Shown here piece by piece: positions 9,549-20,277 of a DNA stretch of 32,609 nucleotides. Within the stretch, counting starts at the first letter, position 1, and the number at the start of each line of letters is the position of its first letter. This stretch comes from Synechococcaceae bacterium WB9_2_112. Lineage in GTDB: Bacteria; Cyanobacteriota; Cyanobacteriia; PCC-6307; Cyanobiaceae. Below the pieces are notes generated by a model. That model was not told where the DNA came from. It searched no databases and saw nothing but the letters and a program-made list of their open reading frames with translations. The position numbers and the translations under genes are program-made. The DNA lies in assembly GCA_010027605.1 (NCBI GenBank), contig RGUW01000008.1, forward strand, positions 1 through 32,609. The letters are read 5' to 3'.

Positions 9549-9874
9549 TGCTCCAGGGTGTCGAGATCGGCGCGGGTTTCGGCGGCCGTCAGCCGAATGG
9601 CCGGGATGCCGAGCCTGGACAGGTGGGCGATGAAACGCGCCACATCCATCTCGGCCACATGGGCGGCCCGCACCAACGACAGCTCACTGTCGCGGAACAG
9701 GGCCGTCGCCAGAGCGGCGCGCACACCCGGGGCCTGCAGCATGCCGCCCTGTTCCAGACCGATCAGCAGGGCATCGGGGTTGTCCCGGTTGAGCACCACC
9801 ACCGGTGCCGTCTTGGCCTGGCGGAGGGCATCCGCCGGGTTGTGCTTGAGCCCACTCACGCTGACCGCATGCAT
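9512..9874 (-). CDS. Antitoxin: N-terminal Phd/YefM-like segment fused to a UPF0175-like C-terminal domain
   Basis: MHAVSVSGLKHNPADALRQAKTAPVVVLNRDNPDALLIGLEQ (Phd/YefM-like) followed by ALATALFRDSELSLVRAAHVAEMDVARFIAHLSRLGIPAIRLTAAETRADLDTLEQWL (UPF0175-like). ATG at 9874 preferred to the track start at 9925. Confidence 0.75.
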   Translation of the reverse strand: MHAVSVSGLKHNPADALRQAKTAPVVVLNRDNPDALLIGLEQGGMLQAPGVRAALATALFRDSELSLVRAAHVAEMDVARFIAHLSRLGIPAIRLTAAETRADLDTLEQWLQSLSPTPAP

Positions 9875-10025
9875 GGCCCATCCTCCAAGGGATGACTGAC
9901 CTGCACAAAGCTTCGGGATGATCAAACGGGATCAGCACCATCACGGCTCCGCCCCGTCCCTGGCGTCGCCGACACACCCACCCATCCGTCAGGCTGGGCG
10001 CTGCTGTGCCGCGCGAGCTCGACCC

Positions 10026-11702
<1,677 letters not shown>

Positions 11703-11719
11703 GCCCCAGAGCCTGAGCC

Positions 11720-12259
11720 ATGGACATCGAAGCCAGCATGCGCAAGTCGCTGGATGCCACCCAGCGCACGTTCAACACCATCCGCACGGGCCGGGCCAAC
11801 CCCTCGTTGCTCGACAAGATTCAGGTCGAGTACTACGGCAGCGACACACCGCTCAAGTCGCTGGCCAACCTGTCGACCCCCGATTCGCAGACGATCCAGA
11901 TCCAGCCCTTCGACACCTCGGCCATGGCCGTGATCGAAAAGGCGATCTCAATGAGCGACCTGGGTCTCACCTGCAACAACGACGGCAAGGTGATCCGCAT
12001 CAACATCCCACCGCTCACCGAAGACCGCCGCAAGGAGCTCTGCAAGCTGGCGGCCAAGTACGCCGAGGAAGGCAAGGTGGCGCTGCGCAACATCCGCCGC
12101 GACGCCATCGACAAGGTCAAGAAACAGGAAAAGGACGGCGAACTCTCTGAAGATCAGAGCCGTGACGAGCAGGACAAAGTCCAGAAGCTGACCGACAAGT
12201 TCATCGCTGAACTTGAGAAACAGCTGGCCGAAAAGGAAGCCGACATCCTCAAGGTGTGA
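11720..12259 (+). CDS. frr: Ribosome recycling factor
   Basis: [65 protein letters not shown]...[45 protein letters not shown]. Confidence 0.97.
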   Translation: MDIEASMRKSLDATQRTFNTIRTGRANPSLLDKIQVEYYGSDTPLKSLANLSTPDSQTIQIQPFDTSAMAVIEKAISMSDLGLTCNNDGKVIRINIPPLTEDRRKELCKLAAKYAEEGKVALRNIRRDAIDKVKKQEKDGELSEDQSRDEQDKVQKLTDKFIAELEKQLAEKEADILKV

Positions 12260-12269
12260 GACAGCCACC

Positions 12270-12311
12270 GTGAGCAGTCTCCAGTGAGCAGCCTCCCGTG
12301 AGCACCCCCTT
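12270..12311 (+). repeat. Three imperfect 14-bp tandem repeats (gtgagcagYctccM) across the start of the oxidoreductase gene
   Basis: gtgagcagtctcca (12270-12283), gtgagcagcctccc (12284-12297), gtgagcacccccttt-like third copy from 12298; each unit begins with GTG. Confidence 0.8.
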
Positions 12312-13422
12312 TGATGTGGCGGTGGGTGGGGGCGCCGCCGGCGCCGCTTGCGCCGCCCATCTGGCCCAAGGCGGCAAATCCGTGGTGGTCCTGGAGCAGG
12401 GCCCTTTCCCGCGCAGCAAGCCCTGTGGCGGCGGCATGGCGGCCTCGGTGCAACGCTGGTTCCCCTTTGACCTGAGTCCTGCGGTCGACCAGGTGATCCG
12501 CCGTGTGCGCTTCACCTGGAACCTGGAGGACCCGGTCACCGCCGAGCTGCCGGGGGAAGCACCCTTCTGGATTGTGGAGCGCTCCAGGCTCGACGCTTTT
12601 CTGATGCAGCAGGCGACGACCTCCGGGGCCGAGCTTCGCTGCGACTGGCCGGTGCACGGCATGGCGCGCCGGGGAGAACGCTGGCAGCTCCACGGACCAG
12701 CCGGTTCGGTCTGCAGCCGGGCTGTGGTGATCGCCGATGGCAGCAACTCGAGCCTGGGCAGACCCCTGGGCCTTGGTGCGGCGCGACCGCGCTACGCCAG
12801 CACCGTGGCGGTCGAGCTCAACGCCCCTGTCGACGATCCGCACACGGCCCGCTTTGACTTTGGCCTGGTGCATCACGGCTTCTGCTGGGCCTTCCCCCGC
12901 CAGGGCGGCTACAGCATCGGCGTGGGCACCTTCATTGGCCGCGAAGCCGGTGATGCTGAAGCGGTGTTGCAGCGCCTTCTGCCCGATCTGGGGCAGCCCG
13001 GCGACGCCGGTCGACGCCAGCACAGTGTGTTGCGCATCTGGGATGGCCACCACCGCCTGCATGGCGACGGCGTGGTGGTGGTGGGCGACGCGGCCTCACT
13101 CTGCGACCCCTTTCTGGCGGAGGGCATCCGACCGGCCCTGCTGAGCGGCAGCCTTGCCGCCCAGAGCCTGGGCGCTTGGCTGGGCGGCGACAGCCAGGCC
13201 CTGGCGACCTACAGCGCCCGAATGCGACGCGACTGGGGCGAATCGATGGCCTGGGGCAAGCGCATTGCCCAGGTCTTCTACCGGGTGCCAAGGATCGGCT
13301 ACCAGCTCGGCATCAAACGGCCGACGGCGCCGCAGCGCATCGCCCAGATCCTCTCTGGCGAAATGGGCTATGGCGACATCGCCCAACGGGTGATTCGCCG
13401 GCTGCTGTTGCAACAGGGATGA
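12298..13422 (+). CDS. NAD(P)/FAD-dependent oxidoreductase, geranylgeranyl reductase family
   Basis: Rossmann-type VAVGGGAAGAACAAHLAQGGKSVVVLEQGPFPRSKPCGGGM; GDGVVVVGDAASLCDPFLAEGIRPALLSG; PCGGG and GDAA...EGI motifs. Confidence 0.9.
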   Translation: MSTPFDVAVGGGAAGAACAAHLAQGGKSVVVLEQGPFPRSKPCGGGMAASVQRWFPFDLSPAVDQVIRRVRFTWNLEDPVTAELPGEAPFWIVERSRLDAFLMQQATTSGAELRCDWPVHGMARRGERWQLHGPAGSVCSRAVVIADGSNSSLGRPLGLGAARPRYASTVAVELNAPVDDPHTARFDFGLVHHGFCWAFPRQGGYSIGVGTFIGREAGDAEAVLQRLLPDLGQPGDAGRRQHSVLRIWDGHHRLHGDGVVVVGDAASLCDPFLAEGIRPALLSGSLAAQSLGAWLGGDSQALATYSARMRRDWGESMAWGKRIAQVFYRVPRIGYQLGIKRPTAPQRIAQILSGEMGYGDIAQRVIRRLLLQQG

Positions 13423-13471
13423 GGCCCCTTGAGGGCCCTGTGGAGGCCGCGATCATGCCCCCGGTGGGCGG

Positions 13472-13861
13472 TCACTCAAAACGGGTGCTGTCCTTGAGCT
13501 GCCGAAGCCGCTGATCGATCGAACCGAGAAGCTCGATCGCAAACATCGGCGACTCCTGCACGGCAAAGAGGAACTTTTCACGGTTCATGACCAGCACACG
13601 GCACGGCGTGATCGCGGTGGCGTTGCCGTAGCGGCGGTGATCCGAGGTGACCAGGGCACCGGCGCCAAACACGTCGCCGGCCTTGATCTCTTCGTGACCG
13701 CTGTCGCCGTTCCAGCTCAGCTGAACCGTTCCCTCCAGCAGACCGAACATGCAGTCACCGGATTCCCCCGAGCGAAAGATCACCTCGCCGGCTTCAAGAC
13801 TGATCACCTCGCCATTGCTGGCCAGAGCGCGCATGGTCTCGAGAGCATTCAGCGTTGGCAT
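13472..13861 (-). CDS. Cyclic nucleotide-binding (CAP_ED) domain protein without a DNA-binding domain
   Basis: VISLEAGEVIFRSGESGDCMFGLLEGTVQLSWNGDSGHEEIKAGDVFGAGALVTSDHRRYGNATAITPCRVLVMNREKFLFAVQESPMFAIELLGSIDQRLRQL; cNMP fold only. Confidence 0.88.
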   Translation of the reverse strand: MPTLNALETMRALASNGEVISLEAGEVIFRSGESGDCMFGLLEGTVQLSWNGDSGHEEIKAGDVFGAGALVTSDHRRYGNATAITPCRVLVMNREKFLFAVQESPMFAIELLGSIDQRLRQLKDSTRFE

Positions 13862-13873
13862 GGTTCGGGTCCT

Positions 13874-13929
13874 TGATCGGTCAGGGGTGATCGGTCAGTG
13901 GTGATCAGTCAGTGGTGATCAGTCAGCCT
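13874..13929. repeat. Four 14-bp tandem repeats (tgatcRgtcagKgg)
   Basis: tgatcggtcagggg / tgatcggtcagtgg / tgatcagtcagtgg / tgatcagtcagcct at 13874-13929, upstream of the cNMP-domain gene and downstream of the tal stop. Confidence 0.92.
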
Positions 13930-13936
13930 GGTGGGG

Positions 13937-15112
13937 TCAGCTTTTCATTGCCATCGCCAGAGGCGCACCCAGGCCACCGCGCACATCATCGGCGGCGACA
14001 CGACCATCGTTGTCGGTGTCGAGGGCGGCAAAGACGGCATCGCTGCCGAGCCATTCCTCGCGGGTGATGCAACCATCGCCATCGAGATCATTGAGCTGGA
14101 AGATCTCGTGGGCCGCATGGGTCAGAGCTGCGCCGCCCTCAAGAGCGGCGAGACGATGGGTGAGCTGTTCTTCCAGGGTCTCGATCGCCTTGCAGAAGCC
14201 GCGGATTCCCTCATCGAGCTTTTCGCTCGCCATCGGATCAGCCGCCAGCATCTGCCGGAATGACGCCTCATCGAGATGGAGCTGCTCCTGGGTGGGTGCC
14301 GGATCAAAGGCGTTGAGCCTGCGTTCGAGATCGCCGTCACTGGAGCGCAACTGATCGAGCAGGGCCGGGGAGATGGTCAGCAGATCGCAGCCCGCCAGCT
14401 CGATGATCTCGTCGATGTTGCGGAAGCTGGCACCCATGACTTCGGTCTTGTAGCCATAGGTCTTGAAGTAGTTGAAGATCTGGGTGACCGAGATCACTCC
14501 GGGATCTTCCGGACCCGGATAGTGATCGCGACCCGTGGATTTCTTGTACCAGTCGAGAATTCGCCCCACAAACGGGGAGATCAGGGTCACACCCGCTTCG
14601 GCACAGGCCACGGCCTGGGCGAAACCGAACAGCAGGGTCAGGTTGCAGTGAATGCCCTCCTTCTCAAGGAGCTCGGCGGCACGAATGCCCTCCCAGGTGG
14701 AGGCGATCTTGATGAGCACCCGATCGTTGCCGATACCGGCCTGGTTGTAGAGGCCGATCAGCTTGCGCGCTTTGGCAATCGTGGCTTCGGTGTCAAAGCT
14801 CAGGCGGGCATCGACCTCGGTCGACACCCGACCGGGCACGATCCTGAGGATCTCTTTGCCGAAGGTCACACAGATCTCATCGAGGGCCTCATGCACAACC
14901 GCATCGGCCGAGGCGTTGGCACCCATGACCTCGCGCGATTCGCGCAGTGAGCGATCAATCAGCTCCTGATAGGTGCCGATCTGGGCTGCCGCCAGAATCA
15001 GCGAGGGGTTGGTGGTGGCATCTCTGGGCGTGAACTGACGGATCGCGTCAATGTCGCCGGTGTCGGCGACGACCACCGTCATGGCGGCAAGTTGATCAAG
15101 CAGGTTGGCCAT
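13937..15112 (-). CDS. tal: Transaldolase with C-terminal EF-hand pair
   Basis: [45 protein letters not shown]...[59 protein letters not shown]-term [13 protein letters not shown] and [12 protein letters not shown]. Confidence 0.97.
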   Translation of the reverse strand: MANLLDQLAAMTVVVADTGDIDAIRQFTPRDATTNPSLILAAAQIGTYQELIDRSLRESREVMGANASADAVVHEALDEICVTFGKEILRIVPGRVSTEVDARLSFDTEATIAKARKLIGLYNQAGIGNDRVLIKIASTWEGIRAAELLEKEGIHCNLTLLFGFAQAVACAEAGVTLISPFVGRILDWYKKSTGRDHYPGPEDPGVISVTQIFNYFKTYGYKTEVMGASFRNIDEIIELAGCDLLTISPALLDQLRSSDGDLERRLNAFDPAPTQEQLHLDEASFRQMLAADPMASEKLDEGIRGFCKAIETLEEQLTHRLAALEGGAALTHAAHEIFQLNDLDGDGCITREEWLGSDAVFAALDTDNDGRVAADDVRGGLGAPLAMAMKS

Positions 15113-15214
15113 GCAGAAGGGCTTGGGCAGCGCCGGATGGTCAAACGCTAGCCAGTTCTGAACAGCTGCCTACCGACGCAAGGCAAAGATCTGGTGAAGC
15201 GGACCGGTCACCGT

Positions 15215-16996
15215 TCAGACCGGTCCAGAGCGGGTCCTGGGCCTGGAGGGAGGGATCGATTCCAGCACCAGGAGAGCATCAATGATCTCCTTGGCCACCG
15301 GTGCAGCCACCGTCGAACCGAAGACATTGCCACCCTTCGGTTCATCCACCACAACCAGCACCACATAGCGCGGGTCGTCCATCGGCAGATGGCCGACAAA
15401 ACTGGTGATCAAAGCGCCGGGAATGTAGACCCCGTTCTCGGCTTTCTGGGCGGTGCCGGTCTTGCCGCCGATGCGATAGCCAGGGGTCTTGACCGGCAGT
15501 TGACCGCGTTCGACAACGCTCTCCATCCAACCCATCACAGTCCGGGTGACAGCGGGATCGAGCAGCTGGATCCCGGTGGCACCGGGCGCAGATGCCAGGG
15601 CATCGCCCGAGCGCAGGCCACGGGTGATGTGGGGGCTCACCAGGCGACCGCCATTGGCGAGCATGGCGTGCAGCTGGATCAGCTTCAGTGGCGTCAGGGA
15701 GAAGCCCTGTCCAAAAGCCGCCACGGCCGGTTCGATCGGCTGGCCGATGAAGGCACCACGGTCCTTGAGCTGACCGGCCACGGCACCCGGCAGATCGGTG
15801 TCGGGCCGTGCATCGATGCCCAGGCTGCGCAACCAGTGCCAGAAGCGGTCGCGCTTCACATGGGACATGGCCCGCACCATGCCGACGTTGCTCGAGACCT
15901 GGAGCACGGTGGCGAAGTCGATCACGCCATTGGCCTTGCGGTCATGGTTGAAGATCGGCCATCCGCCGATGCTGAGGGAGCCGGTGTCGGTCACCTTGTC
16001 GCCGGGGCGGATGGCCTTCTCCTGAAGTGCGATCGCCAGGTTGATGGGTTTGAAGGTGGACCCTGGCTCGTAAAGATCCTGCACCGACCATTCGCGGAAC
16101 AGCCCCGGCTTGAACGCCCAGAAACGGTTGGGGTCATAGGTCGGTGCCGAGGCCAGGGCCAGCATTTCGCCGTTGCGCACGTCCATCACCAGGGCGGCAC
16201 CGCGCTTGGCGTTCCATTTCTTGATCTGGCGGGTCAGGGCCTGCTGGGCCACCTGCTGCAGGCGGGCATCGAGAGTCAGCTGCAGGCGCAGATCGTCGCC
16301 ATAGAGCGATCCGGCGGTCAGGCCCTCGGGCAGGGGGGTGCCATCGGCACCGCGACGCATCCGCAACGTGTCCTCATGGCGGCGCAGGTCCCGGTCGCGG
16401 CTCTGCTCCAGGCCGGCCTGGGGGACCCGTTCCAGGTTCAGAAAGCCGACGACATTGGCAAACAGCGAACCCTGGGGATAGATGCGATGGGGATAGGCCT
16501 CGAGATCGAGTCCGCTGATCCCCAGTTTCTTGACGCGGTGGGCCGTTTCGGGATCCAGATCGCTGGCCAGCTTGATGCCGCTGTGGCGCCGCAGCAGGTC
16601 CTGGCGGAGCTGGGCGACCGGCAGGGCCAGCACCGGAGACAGACGGACCGCCACCTCCTCGGGCTTGCGCACCTGGTTGGGCGGATCCCCTGGGAAGTTG
16701 AAGTAGCGCGGATGGGCCCAGAGGCGAAAACGCTGTTCATCGAGCGCCACCAGGCGACCGCTGCGATCGACGATGGTGCGGCGACGACCGATCGGTGCGA
16801 TCGACTGGGTCTGGATGGCGCGGGCCCGAGCCTGCAGGCTGTCTCCGGTGGCGATCTGCAACCAGGCCAGGCGAAGCGCCAGACCAGCCAGCCCGAGCAC
16901 CAACAGTGCATAGACGGCGAGCAGGCGCGAGACCGGCACTGGCTGCAGGTTGACGATGCGGCGAGGCCGCCGTTGCTGCACGGAACCGGTGGTCAT
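15215..16996 (-). CDS. ftsI: Peptidoglycan D,D-transpeptidase FtsI / PBP2-type penicillin-binding protein
   Basis: MTTGSVQQRRPRRIVNLQPVPVSRLLAVYALLVLGLAGLALRLAWLQ; RRTIVDRSGRLVA; YEPGSTFKPINLAIAL (SxxK); QVSSNVGMVR (SxN); GKTGTAQK (KTG). Confidence 0.95.
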   Translation of the reverse strand: MTTGSVQQRRPRRIVNLQPVPVSRLLAVYALLVLGLAGLALRLAWLQIATGDSLQARARAIQTQSIAPIGRRRTIVDRSGRLVALDEQRFRLWAHPRYFNFPGDPPNQVRKPEEVAVRLSPVLALPVAQLRQDLLRRHSGIKLASDLDPETAHRVKKLGISGLDLEAYPHRIYPQGSLFANVVGFLNLERVPQAGLEQSRDRDLRRHEDTLRMRRGADGTPLPEGLTAGSLYGDDLRLQLTLDARLQQVAQQALTRQIKKWNAKRGAALVMDVRNGEMLALASAPTYDPNRFWAFKPGLFREWSVQDLYEPGSTFKPINLAIALQEKAIRPGDKVTDTGSLSIGGWPIFNHDRKANGVIDFATVLQVSSNVGMVRAMSHVKRDRFWHWLRSLGIDARPDTDLPGAVAGQLKDRGAFIGQPIEPAVAAFGQGFSLTPLKLIQLHAMLANGGRLVSPHITRGLRSGDALASAPGATGIQLLDPAVTRTVMGWMESVVERGQLPVKTPGYRIGGKTGTAQKAENGVYIPGALITSFVGHLPMDDPRYVVLVVVDEPKGGNVFGSTVAAPVAKEIIDALLVLESIPPSRPRTRSGPV

Positions 16997-17003
16997 CGCA
17001 CTC

Positions 17004-17504
17004 TCAATAACCCGGTGCGATCTGCGACCAGCGCAGGGAGTGGAATTCCGGCCGGTCAGCCCCTGATTGGAGGCCAGCGGGGGGGGGCAGATGCACCAGT
17101 TGGTCGCTGCTGGTGGGCACCAGCCAACCGGGTTGACGCACCGCACCCAGGTGATGCTGCTCAAGCACCGCAGCCGACTCCTGCAGGCGGTGCTCAAGGT
17201 TCTGGGTGTCCTCGAGGCCGCGGTAGTTGTTGCCCCACTGGTTCTGCCAGTGGAGCGTGAGTGCACTGAGCCCCAGCATCGACACCCCGAGACCGATCAG
17301 CGCACCATCGGCCACACGGTGCAGACCAGCGAGCCAGGGGGCCTGCCGCACCATCCGGCGGGCCGACAGAGAACCCTGGATCAGCTGGAGGGGTTGCCGC
17401 AGCTGACGATTGAAACCGCCGCCAGGGGTCGAGACCCGGGGCGCACGCCGGGCCGGCGCTGGGGTCGCAGGCTGCTTGAGCGGGGAGGCGACCACCAGGG
17501 ACAT
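17004..17504 (-). CDS. Single-pass membrane protein upstream of ftsI; FtsL-like candidate
   Basis: From ATG 17504: MSLVVASPLKQPATPAPARR..., TM VADGALIGLGVSMLGLSALTLHW, then NYRGLEDTQNLEHRLQESAAVLEQHHL (coiled-coil-like), short C-terminal tail; 7 bp upstream of the ftsI start. Confidence 0.75.
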   Translation of the reverse strand: MSLVVASPLKQPATPAPARRAPRVSTPGGGFNRQLRQPLQLIQGSLSARRMVRQAPWLAGLHRVADGALIGLGVSMLGLSALTLHWQNQWGNNYRGLEDTQNLEHRLQESAAVLEQHHLGAVRQPGWLVPTSSDQLVHLPPPAGLQSGADRPEFHSLRWSQIAPGY

Positions 17505-17550
17505 TGTGCGCTGCGCAAGTGAACCACCACCTGTGGTGCTCGGCAAGGGT

Positions 17551-18867
17551 TCAACCGGCCAGAAGCAACAGATTGGCGAAGGTGAGACCGTTCCAGAGAC
17601 TGTGCAGCAGGGCACTGGCGCCAAGCCGACCGCTCTGGAGACGCAACCACCCCAGGCCGAGCCCCAGCACGAACAGGGGGGCCAGTTCCCCCAGGCTGAG
17701 ATGGGCCAGGGCGAAGAACGCCGCGCTTGCCACCACGGCCGAGCCCTGCCCCCAGTGACGCGCCAGCACCGGCAGCAACACCCCTCTGAACAGGGTCTCC
17801 TCGAACAACGGGGCGAGGATCAGGGCTGTGCTGGCCAACAGCGCCAGCGCCAGCGGATTGGCGTTGGTCAGCACCATTTCGAGCAGGGGGTTGCTGCCTG
17901 CCGGATTGGGCCACAGGTGCTGGAGCACCCAGCCGGTGAGCGCCACCAAGGGCAACACCATCAACAACTGGGCCACAGCCCAGGGAACGGTCTGGCGCAG
18001 GGGAAGCCAGTGCCACTGCAACCAACCGCCCCGGGGAGCCGGTCCCCGATTGCGCAGCAAGGCAGCCAGGATCAACAGCGGGCCCAGCATCAGAACCGCA
18101 TAGAGCAGCAGCACCGACAACGCCTGTTGCAGGGGGGGGTCGGCAGCCAGAGGGCCCAGCGCACGGGTCAGCAGAGGGCCCAGCAGCAATGGCGTCACCA
18201 GCTCTCCAAGCACGACGAACCCGCCGGCCACCACCAGGGTCACATCGATGAGCGACAGCTCCGGTCCCTGCAGGGGAGGCACCGGGGCCAGGCGCCCCTG
18301 GCGCCACAGCCATAGCTGACGCAGCAGCAGCAAGCCGCCGAGCAGCATCAGAACAGCGGGTGCCAGGGTGATCACCAGCAGCCGCCGCAGCGCCGCAGCT
18401 GCCGCAACGGGCTGTGAGCACTGGGATCTGGAGCGCCCCTCAAGTTCGCACTGCAGGCGCCGCTGCAGCGGTGAGAGCTGCTGCAGCGGCGGCAGCACAC
18501 CATTGGGCAGACCCGCCAGGATCTGCCGGGCTTGCTGCGGCCGGCCCATGAGCTGTTCAAGCAGCCCCCAGGTGGTGAGCTGTGCATCGGGCAACGGGGT
18601 CTCTGCCGCGGCGGCTGAGGCGGCCAGCCGCTGCCTGAGCTGGCCCAGCGGATCACTGCCGAGCAGCGGAGAGCGCCAGGGCATGGGCAGCGCCGGCTCA
18701 GCCAGGGCTGCCAGCTCCAGTTGCCTGAGCTCGAGCGCATCGCCCACGGAGGGACGCTCAAGGCTGCCGACGAGCCCATTGAGCCAGAGCAGGCCGCACA
18801 GCAGCAGACTGATCAGGGCCAGCAGGCCCTTGGGGCTGCGCCACGTGTCGGCCGATTGGGTTCCCAT
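17551..18867 (-). CDS. CPBP family intramembrane metalloprotease (Abi/CAAX-like)
   Basis: Multi-TM protein with APLFEETLFRGVLLPVLARHWG, AFFALAHLSLGELAPLFVLGLGLGWL and LLHSLWNGLTFANLLLL (EExxxR, FxxxH, HxxxN). Confidence 0.9.
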   Translation of the reverse strand: MGTQSADTWRSPKGLLALISLLLCGLLWLNGLVGSLERPSVGDALELRQLELAALAEPALPMPWRSPLLGSDPLGQLRQRLAASAAAAETPLPDAQLTTWGLLEQLMGRPQQARQILAGLPNGVLPPLQQLSPLQRRLQCELEGRSRSQCSQPVAAAAALRRLLVITLAPAVLMLLGGLLLLRQLWLWRQGRLAPVPPLQGPELSLIDVTLVVAGGFVVLGELVTPLLLGPLLTRALGPLAADPPLQQALSVLLLYAVLMLGPLLILAALLRNRGPAPRGGWLQWHWLPLRQTVPWAVAQLLMVLPLVALTGWVLQHLWPNPAGSNPLLEMVLTNANPLALALLASTALILAPLFEETLFRGVLLPVLARHWGQGSAVVASAAFFALAHLSLGELAPLFVLGLGLGWLRLQSGRLGASALLHSLWNGLTFANLLLLAG

Positions 18868-18948
18868 CGTGCGATTCTCCACGGCCGCACCAGGCCCAGG
18901 GGCCAGCAACGCGCTCTCATACAGTGTTGCGCCAGCAGCTGCCTGACT

Positions 18949-20277
18949 GTGTCGCTACGGCTTGTGTTGGTTCGCCACGGGCTCAGCAGCTTCAACACCG
19001 AGCAGCGGATTCAGGGTCGCGACGACTTCTCCTGTCTGACCGAAGAGGGGTTCAGGCAGGCGCGTGCCACGGGAGCAGCGCTCAAGGATCTGGCCATCGA
19101 TGCCGCCTACACCTCGCCCCTGCGACGCGCCCGTGACACCGCCGGCGCCCTGCTCGAAGCCCAGGGCCAGGGGCTGACCGCCACCCCCGAGACCCTGTTG
19201 CTCGAAATCGACCTGGAACCGTGGAGCGGACTGCTCCGCCAGGAGGTCAGGGAGCGCTTCCCAGTCGAGGAGCAGGGCTGGCGCGAGGCGCCCCAGGATC
19301 TGGTGCTCAGCCGTGCCGACGGCAGCCGTTACAACCCCCTGGCCGAGCTCATGGTCCAGGCCGGAACCTTGCACCAACAGCTGCTCGCGTCGCTGCAGGC
19401 TGATCCCGATGCACCTGCGCGCACCGTGCTGCTGGTGGGGCACAACGCCATCCTGCGGGCCCTGGTGTTGCAGCTGCTGGGCCTGCCGGCCAGCCACTTT
19501 CGCCGGCTGCGCATCGACAACGCCTCCATCTCGGTGTTCAACCTGTCAGGTGATGGCAGCGTGCAGGTTGAATCACTCAACGGCTGCGGCCACCTGGGCA
19601 GTTCTGTGCCGTCGAGGGGAACAGGGCAACGGCTGGTGCTGGTGCGCCACGGCGAGACCGACTGGAACCGTCAGGGCCGTTTTCAGGGGCAGATCGACAT
19701 CCCGCTCAATGCCAATGGCCAGGCCCAGGCCGAAGCAGCAGCCCAGGGCCTGGCCGATGTGCATCTGGATCGCGCTTACACCAGCGCCATGGCCCGTCCG
19801 CGTCAGACGGCCGAAGCGATCCTGCGTTGCCATCCGGGCGTCCCCCTGACCAGCACCCGCGGATTGGTCGAGATCGGCCATGGCCTCTGGGAGGGTCAGC
19901 TCGAGGCGGAGATCGCCGCGACCTGGCCCCAGCTGCTGGCCGACTGGAAGGTCAGACCCGAAACCGTGGCGATGCCCGAAGGCGAAACGCTGCAGCAGGT
20001 CTGGGACCGCTCGCTGCAGTGCTGGCAGACCATCGTCGCCGGGCTGCGGCCCGACGAAACGGCCTTGGTGGTGGCCCACGACGCCGTCAACAAAACAATC
20101 CTGTGCGCCCTGCTGGGGCTGTCCCCAGGCGACATCTGGGCCATCAAGCAGGGCAACGGTGGGATCACCGTCATCGACTATCCCTCCGGTCCATCCGGTG
20201 GACCGGTGGTGTCGGCCATGAATCTCACCCATCATCTTGGGGGAGTACTCGATCGCACAGCCGCCGGGGCTCTCTGA
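18949..20277 (+). CDS. Histidine phosphatase (phosphoglycerate mutase-like) with two tandem domains; possible 2-carboxy-D-arabinitol-1-phosphatase-like
   Basis: Two complete domains: LVLVRHGLSSFNTEQRIQGRDD...LLVGHNAILRAL, and LVLVRHGETDWNRQGRFQGQIDIPLN...LVVAHDAVNKTIL. GTG start at 18949. Confidence 0.9.
   Translation: MSLRLVLVRHGLSSFNTEQRIQGRDDFSCLTEEGFRQARATGAALKDLAIDAAYTSPLRRARDTAGALLEAQGQGLTATPETLLLEIDLEPWSGLLRQEVRERFPVEEQGWREAPQDLVLSRADGSRYNPLAELMVQAGTLHQQLLASLQADPDAPARTVLLVGHNAILRALVLQLLGLPASHFRRLRIDNASISVFNLSGDGSVQVESLNGCGHLGSSVPSRGTGQRLVLVRHGETDWNRQGRFQGQIDIPLNANGQAQAEAAAQGLADVHLDRAYTSAMARPRQTAEAILRCHPGVPLTSTRGLVEIGHGLWEGQLEAEIAATWPQLLADWKVRPETVAMPEGETLQQVWDRSLQCWQTIVAGLRPDETALVVAHDAVNKTILCALLGLSPGDIWAIKQGNGGITVIDYPSGPSGGPVVSAMNLTHHLGGVLDRTAAGAL

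Noticed and set aside
15194-17260. 688-aa plus-strand ORF
   Set aside because: Antisense to ftsI, which has clear SxxK/SxN/KTG motifs; no recognisable domains in the plus-strand translation.
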